Of a DNA stretch of 64,000 nt, positions 1 through 9,352 are shown one piece after another; position 1 is the stretch's first letter, and the number at the start of each line of letters is the position of its first letter. This stretch comes from Roseobacter sp. CCS2 (GTDB taxonomy: Bacteria; Pseudomonadota; Alphaproteobacteria; Rhodobacterales; Rhodobacteraceae). The notes beneath the pieces are model-generated. The model was not told where the DNA came from and ran no database searches. It saw only the letters and a list, made by a program, of their open reading frames with translations. Both the position numbers and the translations under genes were made by a program. The stretch covers positions 1-64,000 of the forward strand of contig NZ_AAYB01000005.1 of NCBI RefSeq assembly GCF_000169435.1, read 5' to 3'.

Positions 1-764
1 TGGAAGTGATCGACCAATCTGTTCTGCCTGATGGCGATGATGGCGTGGCCGCTGCCGATGACTTTATTCCAGAAGCGCTTGCCAATGAATGTGGCGTGGG
101 CAACATTGTCTGGTCTGTCGTCTTTGCGACCAACACCGAAAATGGCCCCGGCCCGCAGACCATCGCAGAGTTTTTCGATGTCGAGGCGTTTCCCGGTAAC
201 CGTGGTTTGCGCAAGCGTCCACAGGTGAACATGGAATGGGCGCTGATCGCCGATGGTGTGGCCCCAGAGGATGTTTACGAAACACTGTCCACAGAAGAAG
301 GGCAGGCGCGTGCCTTTGCCAAGCTGGATACCATTAAAGAAAACATCGTCTGGTACGATAGCTGGTCACAAGCCCCCGTTCTGCTGAATGATGGTGGTGC
401 CACAATGGTACAATCCGCAAACGGCCGTATCTTTGCTGCGATCCAAGATGATGGTGCCCCGTTTGAAATTGTTTGGGACAGCCATGTCTATGATCTTGAT
501 GTCTGGGCGATCATGAAGGGCACAGAAAACATGGATCTGGCGATGGATTTCATCAAATCCGCAACCCGTACCGTGCCTTTGTCCGGTATGCAGGATGTGG
601 CTTATGGCCCGACCCGCGCCTCTGCGCAGGCCCTTTTACCTGAAAGTGTGAAGGAAAATCTGCCAACAGCGCACCTTGATGAAGGTCTAAAAGCGGACGG
701 TATCTTCTGGGCTGACTTCGGCGAAAGCCTTGGTGAAAAGTTCAACGAATGGCTGTTGCAGTAA
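1..764 (+). CDS. Polyamine-type ABC transporter substrate-binding protein (C-terminal part)
   Basis: The reading frame is open from the left edge (frame of base 3), so the N-terminus and signal peptide lie outside the window; about 254 residues are present. The sequence resembles the C-terminal lobe of the PotD/PotF family of periplasmic spermidine/putrescine-binding proteins, including segments such as IVWDSHVYDLDVWAIMKG and a final FWADFGESLGEKFNEWLL. It would bind the ligand in the periplasm and deliver it to the two permeases that follow. A strong hairpin separates it from the permease genes. Substrate identity (polyamine versus another cation or amino compound) is inferred from family resemblance only. 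Confidence 0.85.
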   Translation, partial: EVIDQSVLPDGDDGVAAADDFIPEALANECGVGNIVWSVVFATNTENGPGPQTIAEFFDVEAFPGNRGLRKRPQVNMEWALIADGVAPEDVYETLSTEEGQARAFAKLDTIKENIVWYDSWSQAPVLLNDGGATMVQSANGRIFAAIQDDGAPFEIVWDSHVYDLDVWAIMKGTENMDLAMDFIKSATRTVPLSGMQDVAYGPTRASAQALLPESVKENLPTAHLDEGLKADGIFWADFGESLGEKFNEWLLQ

Positions 765-772
765 ACAGCTTT

Positions 773-799
773 CCCCTGCGCCAGTTTCTGGCGCAGGGG
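773..799 (+). terminator. Intercistronic hairpin after the binding-protein gene
   Basis: A perfect 12-bp inverted repeat (CCCCTGCGCCAG / CTGGCGCAGGGG) with a 3-nt loop lies 9 bases after the stop codon. There is no T-run, so it is more likely an mRNA-stabilising or attenuating stem that leaves binding-protein mRNA in excess over permease mRNA, as is common in ABC operons, than a full terminator. Confidence 0.7.
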
Positions 800-821
800 G
801 CACCCTAGGATAAAACCCAAT

Positions 822-2063
822 ATGTCCGGCATCACCCAAACCCTTGATCCAGAAGACGCCCGTAACGCCGCCCGCGAAGTGCGCAAGCGTCGTCTGCAAG
901 CGTTCTTTTTCGTGGTGCCATTATTGGTATTTCTGATTTTTGCTTTTGTCGCGCCAATCACAACGATGCTGTATCGCAGCGTCCACAACCCAACGGTTGC
1001 AAATCTGATACCGGACACCCTGACCGCACTAGAGGATTGGTCCGGTGAAGGTGTGCCAGATGACGCGGTCCTGACCCAATTTGCAACCGATATGAAACGC
1101 ATGGCAAATGATCGCACCTCTGGTCAGCTTGCCGATGAAATCAATCGCGCGCTACCCGGCATGTCCAGTGTGACCAAATCAACCGCCCGTGCCCTGCGCC
1201 GTGTCGAAGATGCTGATATTGCGGCAAATGGGGCGGCACTGCTGTTAGAAGCCAACGATCGTTGGGGTGATGCCGCAACATGGCGCGCATTACGCAACGC
1301 AGGGCCGGTCTATTCTTCCAGTTATTACCTGACATCTGTTGATCTAGAGCGGGATATTGATGGCAGTATCGTGCAGCGTGACACACAGATATACGTGCAG
1401 TTATACACCAAGACGTTAAAAATGGCGCTGATCATCACCGGCCTGACCATTGCTTTGGGATATCCGCTGGCATTTTTTATGGCGCATGCGTCCAGCGGTT
1501 TGGCCAATTTCCTGATGGTGTTCGTACTGCTGCCTTTCTGGACATCGCTGTTGGTACGCACGACCGCTTGGATTGCCTTGCTGCAAACGAATGGCGTGGT
1601 GAACTCTACCTTGGATTGGCTTGGCCTGATCGATGAACCACTTGAGCTTTTGTATAATGAGTTTTCGACGATCCTTGCGATGACGCACATCCTGCTGCCG
1701 TTCATGGTCTTGCCGCTGTATGCGGTCATGCGCGGGATCGACAGCAGCTATATGCGCGCTGCGATTTCGATGGGAAGCACACCGCTTGGGGCATGGTCAA
1801 AAATTTATTTACCGATGAGCTTGCCGGGTCTGTCCGCCGGCGCGCTTTTGGTTTTCATCATCTCAATCGGTTACTACATCACGCCTGCCTTGGTTGGTGG
1901 TACAGATGGACAAATGATTTCGAACATCATCGCGTTCCATATGCAGGTGTCCAATAACTGGGAACTTGCAGCGGCATTGGGATCGCTTTTGTTAGTGCTG
2001 ATCTTGGTCCTTTACTGGTTGTTTGACCGTTTCGTCGGCACCGACAACCTGAAGCTGGGATAG
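822..2063 (+). CDS. ABC transporter permease, PotB-like, with a long periplasmic insertion
   Basis: This 413-residue inner-membrane permease follows the binding-protein gene by 57 bases. The C-terminal half (about residues 190-400) is a standard binding-protein-dependent permease domain; the EAA-type loop is recognisable around MRAAISMGSTPLGAWSKIYL. Typical PotB proteins are about 280-300 residues. The extra length is a non-membrane segment of roughly 145 residues between the first membrane helix (about residues 25-48) and the second (about 195-215), rich in acidic and Ala residues and presumably periplasmic. It pairs with the next gene to form the channel. The ATPase subunit is not in the window and may lie upstream. 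Confidence 0.9.
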   Translation: MSGITQTLDPEDARNAAREVRKRRLQAFFFVVPLLVFLIFAFVAPITTMLYRSVHNPTVANLIPDTLTALEDWSGEGVPDDAVLTQFATDMKRMANDRTSGQLADEINRALPGMSSVTKSTARALRRVEDADIAANGAALLLEANDRWGDAATWRALRNAGPVYSSSYYLTSVDLERDIDGSIVQRDTQIYVQLYTKTLKMALIITGLTIALGYPLAFFMAHASSGLANFLMVFVLLPFWTSLLVRTTAWIALLQTNGVVNSTLDWLGLIDEPLELLYNEFSTILAMTHILLPFMVLPLYAVMRGIDSSYMRAAISMGSTPLGAWSKIYLPMSLPGLSAGALLVFIISIGYYITPALVGGTDGQMISNIIAFHMQVSNNWELAAALGSLLLVLILVLYWLFDRFVGTDNLKLG

Positions 2064-2066
2064 ATC

Positions 2067-2915
2067 ATGAAACGCTTTCCCGAATACTATTCCTTTTGGC
2101 ATATCGCAGGGCATTACGGTCTGCGTGTAACCGCATTTGCCGTGTTGTTGTTCCTGATGATGCCGATCCTTGTGATCATGCCGCTGTCATTCAATGCAGA
2201 ACCGTTTTTTACCTTCACGGAAGGAATGCTTTCACTTGATCCCGAAGCGTATTCAATGCGCTGGTATCAAGAAATCGTCGATGACCAAAAATGGCGTATC
2301 GCGATCCGTAACAGCTTTGTCGTTGGTATTGCGGCGGCATTGATTGCGACAACGCTGGGTACATTGGCCGCTGTTGGTCTGGCGTCCCCTTGGATGCCTT
2401 ATAAGCGCTTGATCACGGCGCTGCTGCTGTCGCCGATGATCGTGCCGCTGATCATTATCGCGGCGGGGATGTTCTTTTTCTACACGCAGTTCAATCTGGT
2501 TGGCACCTTTGCGGGGCTGATCATCGCCCACGCGGCGCTTGGCGTGCCATTTGTGATCATTACGGTCACTGCAACACTCAGCGGTTTTGACCGCTCGCTT
2601 TTTGTGGCGGGTCTTAGCCTTGGGGCGTCACCGGTGAAAGTGTTTTGGGATGTCGTTATCCCCTTAATTCGCCCCGGCGTGATATCCGGCGGGCTGTTCG
2701 CCTTTGTGACATCGTTTGATGAGGTCGTTTTGGTGCTGTTCCTTGCGGGTCCGGAACAGCGCACGATCCCGCGCCAGATGTTTTCAGGATTACGCGAACA
2801 GATTAACCCGACAATTTTGGCGGTTGCGACCTTGTTGGTCGTGCTGTCTGCCGCGATGCTGTTCACCCTAGAGATATTGCGCCGCAGGTCCGCGCGCCTG
2901 AGCGGCACAGACTAA
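2067..2915 (+). CDS. ABC transporter permease, PotC-like
   Basis: This 282-residue permease starts 3 bases after the preceding stop codon, so the two are almost certainly co-translated. It has about six membrane helices. The EAA-type cytoplasmic loop is visible at FVAGLSLGASPVKVFWDVV, where it would contact the ATPase. Length and order (binding protein, PotB-like, PotC-like) fit the polyamine/opine/2-aminoethylphosphonate importer class. The exact substrate is not determined by the sequence. Confidence 0.9.
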   Translation: MKRFPEYYSFWHIAGHYGLRVTAFAVLLFLMMPILVIMPLSFNAEPFFTFTEGMLSLDPEAYSMRWYQEIVDDQKWRIAIRNSFVVGIAAALIATTLGTLAAVGLASPWMPYKRLITALLLSPMIVPLIIIAAGMFFFYTQFNLVGTFAGLIIAHAALGVPFVIITVTATLSGFDRSLFVAGLSLGASPVKVFWDVVIPLIRPGVISGGLFAFVTSFDEVVLVLFLAGPEQRTIPRQMFSGLREQINPTILAVATLLVVLSAAMLFTLEILRRRSARLSGTD

Positions 2916-3033
2916 CGCCCCATACAGTCAGCGCAGAAAAGTTGGCGTATTCTTGTCACATCCGCGTGGTTCTGTTGCGGCGATAAAGACAACCTGTTTG
3001 CAGCGCGATTTTCAACGTGCGTATCAATGGCGC

Positions 3034-3756
3034 ATGCGTCTGTTTTCTTTGCTTGCCGTTCTTGCTTTATCGCTGCTGACTGCACCCTTCGCCTTTGCGC
3101 AGGATGGTGCATTGACCACGCCTGAGCTGACGACATCGGGTGAGGCGTATCTTGATGCAATACGTCGCCAGCGTATTGACAGTGACGTCGCCTATTTTGA
3201 TCCAACGGCTGCTGCCCCGGCGCTGACAACGCAGGAACGCCTGGCCGCTGTCGAAGAACCCGGGCGCAATTCGCGCAGTTGGGACGGACCAGGAGAGGCG
3301 TGGCCTTTCGGCCTTGTTGCGGCGATAATTTTAGTTGCTGTTATCCTCATTTTTGTACGGTTTGGTGGCAACATTGGCATTATGCTGCAACCGTCGGCAG
3401 ATAACCCGCATGCGGCGCGCAGAGGCCCGCGACATGCGCGTTCAAGCGCAGCAGATGTGCAACCCCGCAACCTGTCCGAGATCACGGGTATGGCGGATCG
3501 GCGTGCGGCCCTTGTCGCGCTGGCGCAGAACGCGCTGCGCAAGGCAGTTACAGCCAACGGTGTCTTGCTGCGCCAAAGCTGGACTGACCGCGAGGCGCTG
3601 CGCCGTCTGCCAGCCGATCAACGCCATCTCAGCGCCCTGCGCGATTTGATCCGCGCCAGTGAGCGTGTCCAATTTGGTGGTCGTGACGTGACCGAACCAG
3701 AGTTTGCGCATCACGTGACCCAGATCACCCCGCTGTTTCGCGAGTTGGCGACATGA
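3034..3756 (+). CDS. DUF4129-type membrane protein
   Basis: The start was chosen at the ATG preceding a clear signal peptide (MRLFSLLAVLALSLLTAP, cleavage near AFAQ). An upstream in-frame ATG at 2953 would add 27 residues before the signal peptide and is less likely. The mature protein has a periplasmic segment, one membrane helix around residues 90-112 (GLVAAIILVAVILIFVRF), and a cytoplasmic tail of the DUF4129 type with a DREALRRLP motif. It is the first gene of a six-gene operon with MoxR and DUF58. The association is recurrent in bacteria and suggests a role in folding or assembling envelope components; the biochemical function is unknown. Confidence 0.75.
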   Translation: MRLFSLLAVLALSLLTAPFAFAQDGALTTPELTTSGEAYLDAIRRQRIDSDVAYFDPTAAAPALTTQERLAAVEEPGRNSRSWDGPGEAWPFGLVAAIILVAVILIFVRFGGNIGIMLQPSADNPHAARRGPRHARSSAADVQPRNLSEITGMADRRAALVALAQNALRKAVTANGVLLRQSWTDREALRRLPADQRHLSALRDLIRASERVQFGGRDVTEPEFAHHVTQITPLFRELAT

Positions 3757-5057
3757 GCGACACAACAACTCAACCCGTCAAACAACGCCCTGAACTGATC
3801 CTGATCGGTGTTTTCGTCGCAATCGGCATTGCTGTGCTGCTTTATTTCTCAAGCCAGCAACAACAGCAGTTGCGCAGTTCAGCGACAGGTATGGATGGGC
3901 TGGACATTTGGCTGTCATCCGAGGGGCACGATGCCCAAAGTTTTGCAGGCGGCTGGACGATCAGCGCTGAAACGCTGGGTCTGGTGATCACCCCGCTTTA
4001 CGATAGTGATTTATCAGAGGAACGTGCCAGCCCGCAAACCAAAGAAGAACTGCTATTCCAGCAGGACGAATACGACATGTGGCTTTGGCAGGTCGAAGAA
4101 CGCGCCTATCTTGCGCAAACAATGGTGGTTCTGCCGAAGTGGCGCAGCGGCGTGCGACTAACGGGCCTTAGCCACCCCGCGCTGTTGGTTGATCCCGAAA
4201 GGACCCAAGACGCGCTACACCTTATCGCCGGCGAAGGTATCGGTGCTGTGGGTCACATTCGCAGACCTTTTAGTGATTTCAGCTATCAGACTTCGGATGG
4301 TGACCGCCTGACTGCCCGACTTTATGTCGCGCAAGTGTTCGAAGGGCAGGGCTGTGACCCCATTATCGGCGATGTGGGCGAGATGATTTTGGGGTTCTGC
4401 ACTGTGGAAAATACCGGGGATGACATCCTGGTATTGTCTGATCCCGACTTGCTGAACAATCATGGCCTGCGTTTGGGCGACAATGCCCTGATCGCCCAAA
4501 GCCTATTGCCGCAATTGGCGGATGGTGGGCGCATTCTGATCGACTATAGCCAAGACGTTTGGATCACCGAACAGCAAGAGGCCGTGCAGCACGAACGCAG
4601 TTGGTCCGATTTTCTGCGCTATCTCGAATATCCATTTTCTGTACTTTGGATCGGTGGTGCGATCCTAATGTTGATCACGTTTTGGCGCGCAGGTCTGCGC
4701 TATGGCCCGATTGTTGATGCGGTATCGAAACTGAGCGCGCGTAAGGGCCAGGCGATCAGTGCGCGGGCCAAGTTGATGCGCATGACCGGACAGGACGGCG
4801 CGTTGCTGGATGACTATGTCACCGCCCGGATGAGTGCGGTCAGCAGTGCGCTGTTTGGCCCTGTGATTTCCGGCACGGCCACGAAAGAACAGGCCTATCT
4901 GAAGCATATGAAGCGCCTTAATCCTGCGCTGACCGAAAAACTGACCACCCTTTTGAACGAAATGCGCAACCTGCCAGCACATCTGCCGGCGACCGCCGCC
5001 ATTTCCTATGTCGAAGCCTTTGAACTTACTTTGGAGCAACTTGCCCATGACACTTGA
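3753..5057 (+). CDS. DUF4350-type membrane protein
   Basis: This 434-residue protein overlaps the previous gene by 4 bases (ATGA), which implies translational coupling. It has one N-terminal membrane helix (about residues 17-33), a large extracytoplasmic domain of the DUF4350 type, a second helix around residues 293-313 ([19 protein letters not shown]), and a C-terminal cytoplasmic region. DUF4350 proteins occur next to MoxR/DUF58/DUF4129 genes. The fold resembles a glutamine-amidotransferase-like domain in the family, but no catalytic triad is evident here. The function is inferred only from the operon. Confidence 0.75.
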   Translation: MSDTTTQPVKQRPELILIGVFVAIGIAVLLYFSSQQQQQLRSSATGMDGLDIWLSSEGHDAQSFAGGWTISAETLGLVITPLYDSDLSEERASPQTKEELLFQQDEYDMWLWQVEERAYLAQTMVVLPKWRSGVRLTGLSHPALLVDPERTQDALHLIAGEGIGAVGHIRRPFSDFSYQTSDGDRLTARLYVAQVFEGQGCDPIIGDVGEMILGFCTVENTGDDILVLSDPDLLNNHGLRLGDNALIAQSLLPQLADGGRILIDYSQDVWITEQQEAVQHERSWSDFLRYLEYPFSVLWIGGAILMLITFWRAGLRYGPIVDAVSKLSARKGQAISARAKLMRMTGQDGALLDDYVTARMSAVSSALFGPVISGTATKEQAYLKHMKRLNPALTEKLTTLLNEMRNLPAHLPATAAISYVEAFELTLEQLAHDT

Positions 5058-6003
5058 AACACTCAGCGCCCGCGCAGACGCCCTGCGCGCAGAGATCGGC
5101 AAAACCGTAAAGGGGCAGGATGAGGTCATTGACCTGCTGCTGGTCGCCCTGTTTGCGCGCGGACATGTCCTGCTGGAAGGGCCGCCGGGAACGGCCAAGA
5201 CGCTGATGGCCCGCAGTTTCGCCGCCGCCTTTGATCTGGATTTCGGGCGTATTCAGTTCACGCCTGATCTGATGCCGGGCGATGTGTTGGGGACGTCGAT
5301 CTTTAACTTCCAGACCAATGATTTCACCCTGACCAAAGGACCGGTGTTCAGTCAGGTTTTACTGGCAGATGAGATCAACCGCGCCCCACCCAAATCGCAG
5401 GCTGCTTTGTTGCAGGCGATGAACGAACGCATGGTCAGCATTGATGGCACCGACCATTTGCTGGGGGATGAGTTTCTAGTTGTTGCAACCCAAAACCCGA
5501 TTGAACAGCAAGGGACCTATCCTTTGCCAGAGGCGCAGTTGGACCGTTTCCTGTTCAAACTGGTCGTCGATTTTCCGCCGCAAGACATCGAAATGGAAAT
5601 CCTAAAGGCACATGCAGCAGAACCGATCGAGACGCGCGCCACGATGGATGCCCAAGACAAGGTCATGGATGCAGCGATCCTTGCGGAATGCCGCACGATT
5701 ATCGACGGGATTATCCTGCAAGATGATATTTTAGCCTACATCCTGCGGCTGGTGCGCGCGACGCGCGAGAACAATGAAATCTCTTACGGTGCATCCACCC
5801 GTGCCGCTGATGCGATTGCCAGTGCAGCACGCGCAGCTGCTGCCTTGGCAGGCCGTGACTTTGCGATCCCTGATGACGTGAAACGCCTCTTTGTCCCGGC
5901 CTTGCGTCATCGCATTGTACTGGGTCCAACGGCTGAAATTGAAGGACGCGGACCGGTTCAGGTTCTTGAAAACATCCTTGATCAGGTAGAGGCACCCCAC
6001 TGA
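5047..6003 (+). CDS. MoxR-family AAA+ ATPase
   Basis: This 318-residue ATPase has Walker A GPPGTAKT (residues 45-52), Walker [13 protein letters not shown], and the conserved sensor stretch [21 protein letters not shown]. The start is the ATG at 5047, which has a GGAG about ten bases upstream and overlaps the previous gene by 11 bases; a further upstream start at 5008 is unlikely. MoxR ATPases act as chaperones with a partner bearing a von Willebrand A-like fold, here the adjacent DUF58 protein. It is probably needed for assembly or activation of an envelope complex. Confidence 0.95.
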   Translation: MTLETLSARADALRAEIGKTVKGQDEVIDLLLVALFARGHVLLEGPPGTAKTLMARSFAAAFDLDFGRIQFTPDLMPGDVLGTSIFNFQTNDFTLTKGPVFSQVLLADEINRAPPKSQAALLQAMNERMVSIDGTDHLLGDEFLVVATQNPIEQQGTYPLPEAQLDRFLFKLVVDFPPQDIEMEILKAHAAEPIETRATMDAQDKVMDAAILAECRTIIDGIILQDDILAYILRLVRATRENNEISYGASTRAADAIASAARAAAALAGRDFAIPDDVKRLFVPALRHRIVLGPTAEIEGRGPVQVLENILDQVEAPH

Positions 6004-6020
6004 TACGGCCATCGCGCAGA

Positions 6021-7298
6021 TTGCTGACAGTTGGCGGGGCCGCCCTGCTGATTTCGATGCTGATCGCCTTTGTGGGCGATGCCCCCTTTGCTGCGGCAGC
6101 GGGGCTGTGGCTGGTGTTGGGAATTGCTGTGCTGGCAGATGTGGTCATGTCCCGGACAGGGCGCAAAGAGATTACCGTCGATTTCCCATCAGAGGTGTTT
6201 GTTGGCGAAACGGTTGATTTGAAACTGACCGTCGGCAACGCGCCAGCGGCGCTATCGGGCCAAATTGATTGGCCAGATGGTATCAGCGGGCAAACCGACA
6301 TTACGTTTACAGCAGACAATCAAAACATCGCCCGCGCGGTGATTCCATGCCGCGCTGTGCGCCGTGGGACATGGGCCTGCGACCATCTTTGGCTGATCTG
6401 GACCTCGCGCTGGGGGTTCTTTGAATATGTCCCAAAGCTGACATTGGGGGCAGAGCTGCGCGTGGTACCCAACATTCGGTTGATTGAATCCGGGCAGATC
6501 ACAAGTTCGGTCAATTCCGCATTGTTTGGCGTCAAAGAAAATCGTGCCATCGGCGAAGGATCTGAATTTCACCAGTTGCAGGATTTTGTCCAAGGTATGG
6601 ATGTCAAAACAATCGACTGGAAAAGATCAGCCCGTAAACGGTCTTTGGTCGCCAAAGAACTGCGTGCCGAACGCAACCACCACGTCATTATCGCCCTCGA
6701 TAACGGGTATCTGATGCGCGAAGAAATCGGGGGCATGCCCCGGATTGACCATGCGATTACCGCAGCATTGGCCACCGCATGGGCCGCTGCCATTGGCGGT
6801 GATCTGGTCGGGTTTTATTCCTACGACGTGCGCCCCCGCATCTTTTCTGCGCCCACCGCGGGGCGCAAAGCCTTTGCCCGCATGCGCAGCCGCACTGCGG
6901 ACCTGGATTATGTGAGCCGCGAAACAAACCACACGCTTGCGATGACAGAATTGAACGCGCGCACGCCCAAGCGCAGCCTGATCATCATTTTCACTGATTT
7001 TGTTGATACGACCTCGGCCGAGCTACTGATCGAAAACATCGGCATCCTTGCCCGACGTCATCTGGTGATCTTTGTCACTCTGCGCGATCCTGAACTGGAA
7101 CAGATGGTCGCCAAAGCGCCTGAAAGTATGGACGGCGTTGCCGAACTGGTCGCCGCCAACCAATCCATTGATGAACGCCGCATCGTGATGGAGCGTTTGA
7201 CGCGGATGGGTGTAACGGTAATTGATACAGAGCCCGGCAAAGTCACCGCGCAGCTCATCTCGCATTACCTAGAAATCAAAGCGAAAGAGCTGATCTGA
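6021..7298 (+). CDS. DUF58-domain protein (MoxR partner)
   Basis: This protein of about 425 residues has two N-terminal membrane helices (about residues 4-40) and the DUF58 signature around TIDWKRSARKRSLVAKELRAE. The MIDAS-like position reads ALDNGYLM instead of the usual DxSxS, so metal binding may be altered. The coordinate uses the TTG at 6021, but a better N-terminus (IRPSRRLL) begins at 6000 with a CTG codon. That CTG has an AGAGG 7 bases upstream and overlaps the MoxR stop. The 3' end overlaps the next start (TGATG). Confidence 0.88.
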   Translation: MLTVGGAALLISMLIAFVGDAPFAAAAGLWLVLGIAVLADVVMSRTGRKEITVDFPSEVFVGETVDLKLTVGNAPAALSGQIDWPDGISGQTDITFTADNQNIARAVIPCRAVRRGTWACDHLWLIWTSRWGFFEYVPKLTLGAELRVVPNIRLIESGQITSSVNSALFGVKENRAIGEGSEFHQLQDFVQGMDVKTIDWKRSARKRSLVAKELRAERNHHVIIALDNGYLMREEIGGMPRIDHAITAALATAWAAAIGGDLVGFYSYDVRPRIFSAPTAGRKAFARMRSRTADLDYVSRETNHTLAMTELNARTPKRSLIIIFTDFVDTTSAELLIENIGILARRHLVIFVTLRDPELEQMVAKAPESMDGVAELVAANQSIDERRIVMERLTRMGVTVIDTEPGKVTAQLISHYLEIKAKELI

Positions 7299-8299
7299 TG
7301 GAAGAACCAACCGATCTGATCCGCTCTGCCCGGTTTCGCAAGGAACGCGAGGACGACTGGTTGCGGCTGGAATCGTTGGCGACCAAGGCAGAAACCCAAG
7401 GTCTGCGCCGGATGAGCTTTGGTGAGGCGCGCGATCTGGCTGCACTTTACCGCGAGGCGACAACGTCACTGGCGATTGCGCGTGAAATCTCGCTTGATAA
7501 GGGGCTACTGCTGTATCTTGAGGCACTGACCGCACGCGCCTATCTGTCGGTCTATGCCCCGCAGGAAAGCGCACGGGGCGTGATTGCCCGGTTCTTACGC
7601 AAAAGCGGCCCTGTGGCGATGCGCAAATCGTGGTTCTTTGTACTGCTTGGGTTCCTGAGCATGGGGTTGGGCGGCCTGGCGGGGTATCTGCTCTATTTCG
7701 ATGATCCAGCTTGGTTCTATGTATTGATGCCGGGCGATTTGGCAGGCGGGCGCAACCCGGATGCAACAACAGGTTATCTGCGATCGGTGATCTATGATGA
7801 TGACCCCAGCGCGTCAGGTTTAGGTGCCTTTGCCACGTATCTTTTTTCGCATAACACAAGGATTGCGATTTTTGTATTTGGGCTTGGCGTGTTCCTATGC
7901 GCCCCTGCTATTTTGCTGACCTTCTATAACGGACTGATCATTGGTGTTTTTGTGGCGCTGCATGTGGACAGGGGTCTTGGATGGGACCTGTTTGGCTGGC
8001 TGTCCATCCACGGCGTGACAGAGCTTTCGGCGATCTGCATTGCCTGTGGCGGTGGCATCCAATTGGGGGCTGCGGTGCTGTTCCCGGGACAAAATACACG
8101 GGCCGAGGCGTTGCGGATTGCGGGGCGCGATGCGGCCAAACTGGCAATTGTTGCGGCCCTTATGCTTGTCGCGGCTGCCTTGATCGAAGGGTTCGGGCGG
8201 CAGTTGATCCAAGATCGCAACGCACGGCTGATCATCGGCTGGACCATCGGCGGCTTGTGGTTGATGTGGTTTGTTCGGACCGGGAGGGCGCAATCATGA
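7298..8299 (+). CDS. SpoIIM-like (DUF95) membrane protein
   Basis: This 333-residue protein resembles the stage II sporulation protein M family, which is widespread in non-sporulating bacteria. The N-terminal ~105 residues are soluble and charged. They are followed by about five membrane helices, with the conserved segment HNTRIAIFVFGLGVFL and a later WLSIHGVTELSAI motif. The start codon overlaps the DUF58 stop codon. In this operon class the SpoIIM-like and RDD proteins are membrane partners of the MoxR/DUF58 pair. No enzymatic function is apparent. Confidence 0.88.
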   Translation: MEEPTDLIRSARFRKEREDDWLRLESLATKAETQGLRRMSFGEARDLAALYREATTSLAIAREISLDKGLLLYLEALTARAYLSVYAPQESARGVIARFLRKSGPVAMRKSWFFVLLGFLSMGLGGLAGYLLYFDDPAWFYVLMPGDLAGGRNPDATTGYLRSVIYDDDPSASGLGAFATYLFSHNTRIAIFVFGLGVFLCAPAILLTFYNGLIIGVFVALHVDRGLGWDLFGWLSIHGVTELSAICIACGGGIQLGAAVLFPGQNTRAEALRIAGRDAAKLAIVAALMLVAAALIEGFGRQLIQDRNARLIIGWTIGGLWLMWFVRTGRAQS

Positions 8300-9207
8300 A
8301 ATTGCGCCGAAAGCCCAAAACGCCAGCACCCGATCCCAATGTGTTATTGCCCCCAGAAGGCGTGCCATTGCATCTGGCGGTGGCTGGCATGGGCGCGCGG
8401 TTTGGTGCGCAAATCACCGATATTCTGATTACGGTGATTGGGGCTGCGGCGCTTGTTATCCTGCTTGCCGTACTGGATCTGACGTCGCCACAAACGCTTT
8501 GGGCGATTTCGGCACTGCTCTTTTTTATCCTCCGCATTCCCTATTACGTGCTGACAGAACTGGCCTGGAATGGGCAGACCATTGGCAAGCGAATTATGAA
8601 GATCAAAGTTGTCTCGCGCGATGGATTGTCACTTAGTGCGCATGCGCTTGTGGTGCGCAACCTGATGAAAGAGGCCGAGATTTTTCTGCCCGGCACACTT
8701 TTGCTGACGTTGGATGCGGCGTCGCCCATCGGCTCATTGATTGCGCTGGGCTGGATTATCGGAACGCTGGCAGTACCGCTGACCAATAAACGGCGGCAGC
8801 GTTTGGGCGATATGATTGCGGGGACCTATGTGATCGACCTGCCAACGCCGATTCTGTTAAAAGATTTGGCGCAGTCTGTACCCAAACCAGTGAAGGACAA
8901 GTTCGTGTTCCTGTCACACCAGCTTGATCATTATGGTGCCTTGGAGTTGCAAACGCTTGAGGATTTGTTGCGCGCACAAGAGAACCGACCCAGCATGCAA
9001 ACAGATACGCGCAACAAGGCAACATTGGATTCCGTGATTGAAAAGATCCGCAACAAGATCGGATATGCCGACAAAGTTGATCCAATGGACAGGGTCGCCT
9101 TCTTGCGGGCGTTCTATAATGCGCAGCGGGCGCATCTTGAGAAAAAACAGCTTTTTGGTGAACGGCGGCAGGATAAATTCCATGCAAATCAGGACGAAAA
9201 GAACTGA
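8296..9207 (+). CDS. RDD-family membrane protein
   Basis: This 303-residue protein starts at an ATG that overlaps the SpoIIM-like stop by 4 bases (ATGA); the much longer in-frame extension to 7981 is an overlap artefact. Residues about 30-170 hold the RDD domain: ARFGAQITDILITV, then NGQTIGKRIMKIKVV and RQRLGDMIAGTYVID, with three to four membrane helices. A charged C-terminal tail of about 110 residues is probably cytoplasmic. It is the last gene of the operon that starts at 3034. The role is unknown; RDD proteins have been linked to transport or to envelope assembly. Confidence 0.88.
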   Translation: MKLRRKPKTPAPDPNVLLPPEGVPLHLAVAGMGARFGAQITDILITVIGAAALVILLAVLDLTSPQTLWAISALLFFILRIPYYVLTELAWNGQTIGKRIMKIKVVSRDGLSLSAHALVVRNLMKEAEIFLPGTLLLTLDAASPIGSLIALGWIIGTLAVPLTNKRRQRLGDMIAGTYVIDLPTPILLKDLAQSVPKPVKDKFVFLSHQLDHYGALELQTLEDLLRAQENRPSMQTDTRNKATLDSVIEKIRNKIGYADKVDPMDRVAFLRAFYNAQRAHLEKKQLFGERRQDKFHANQDEKN

Positions 9208-9352
9208 TGCATATTTGCTGCAATTGCGATGGGCACCTTGGCCAGTGCCACAATCCTGTCTAGAAACCGCGTTATTAATTCGGCACATCCGATCACATCA
9301 GGCAGCGCGTTCTGCCTTTTGCCCCTTCTATAATTGTCATTAGGAATTTTTC

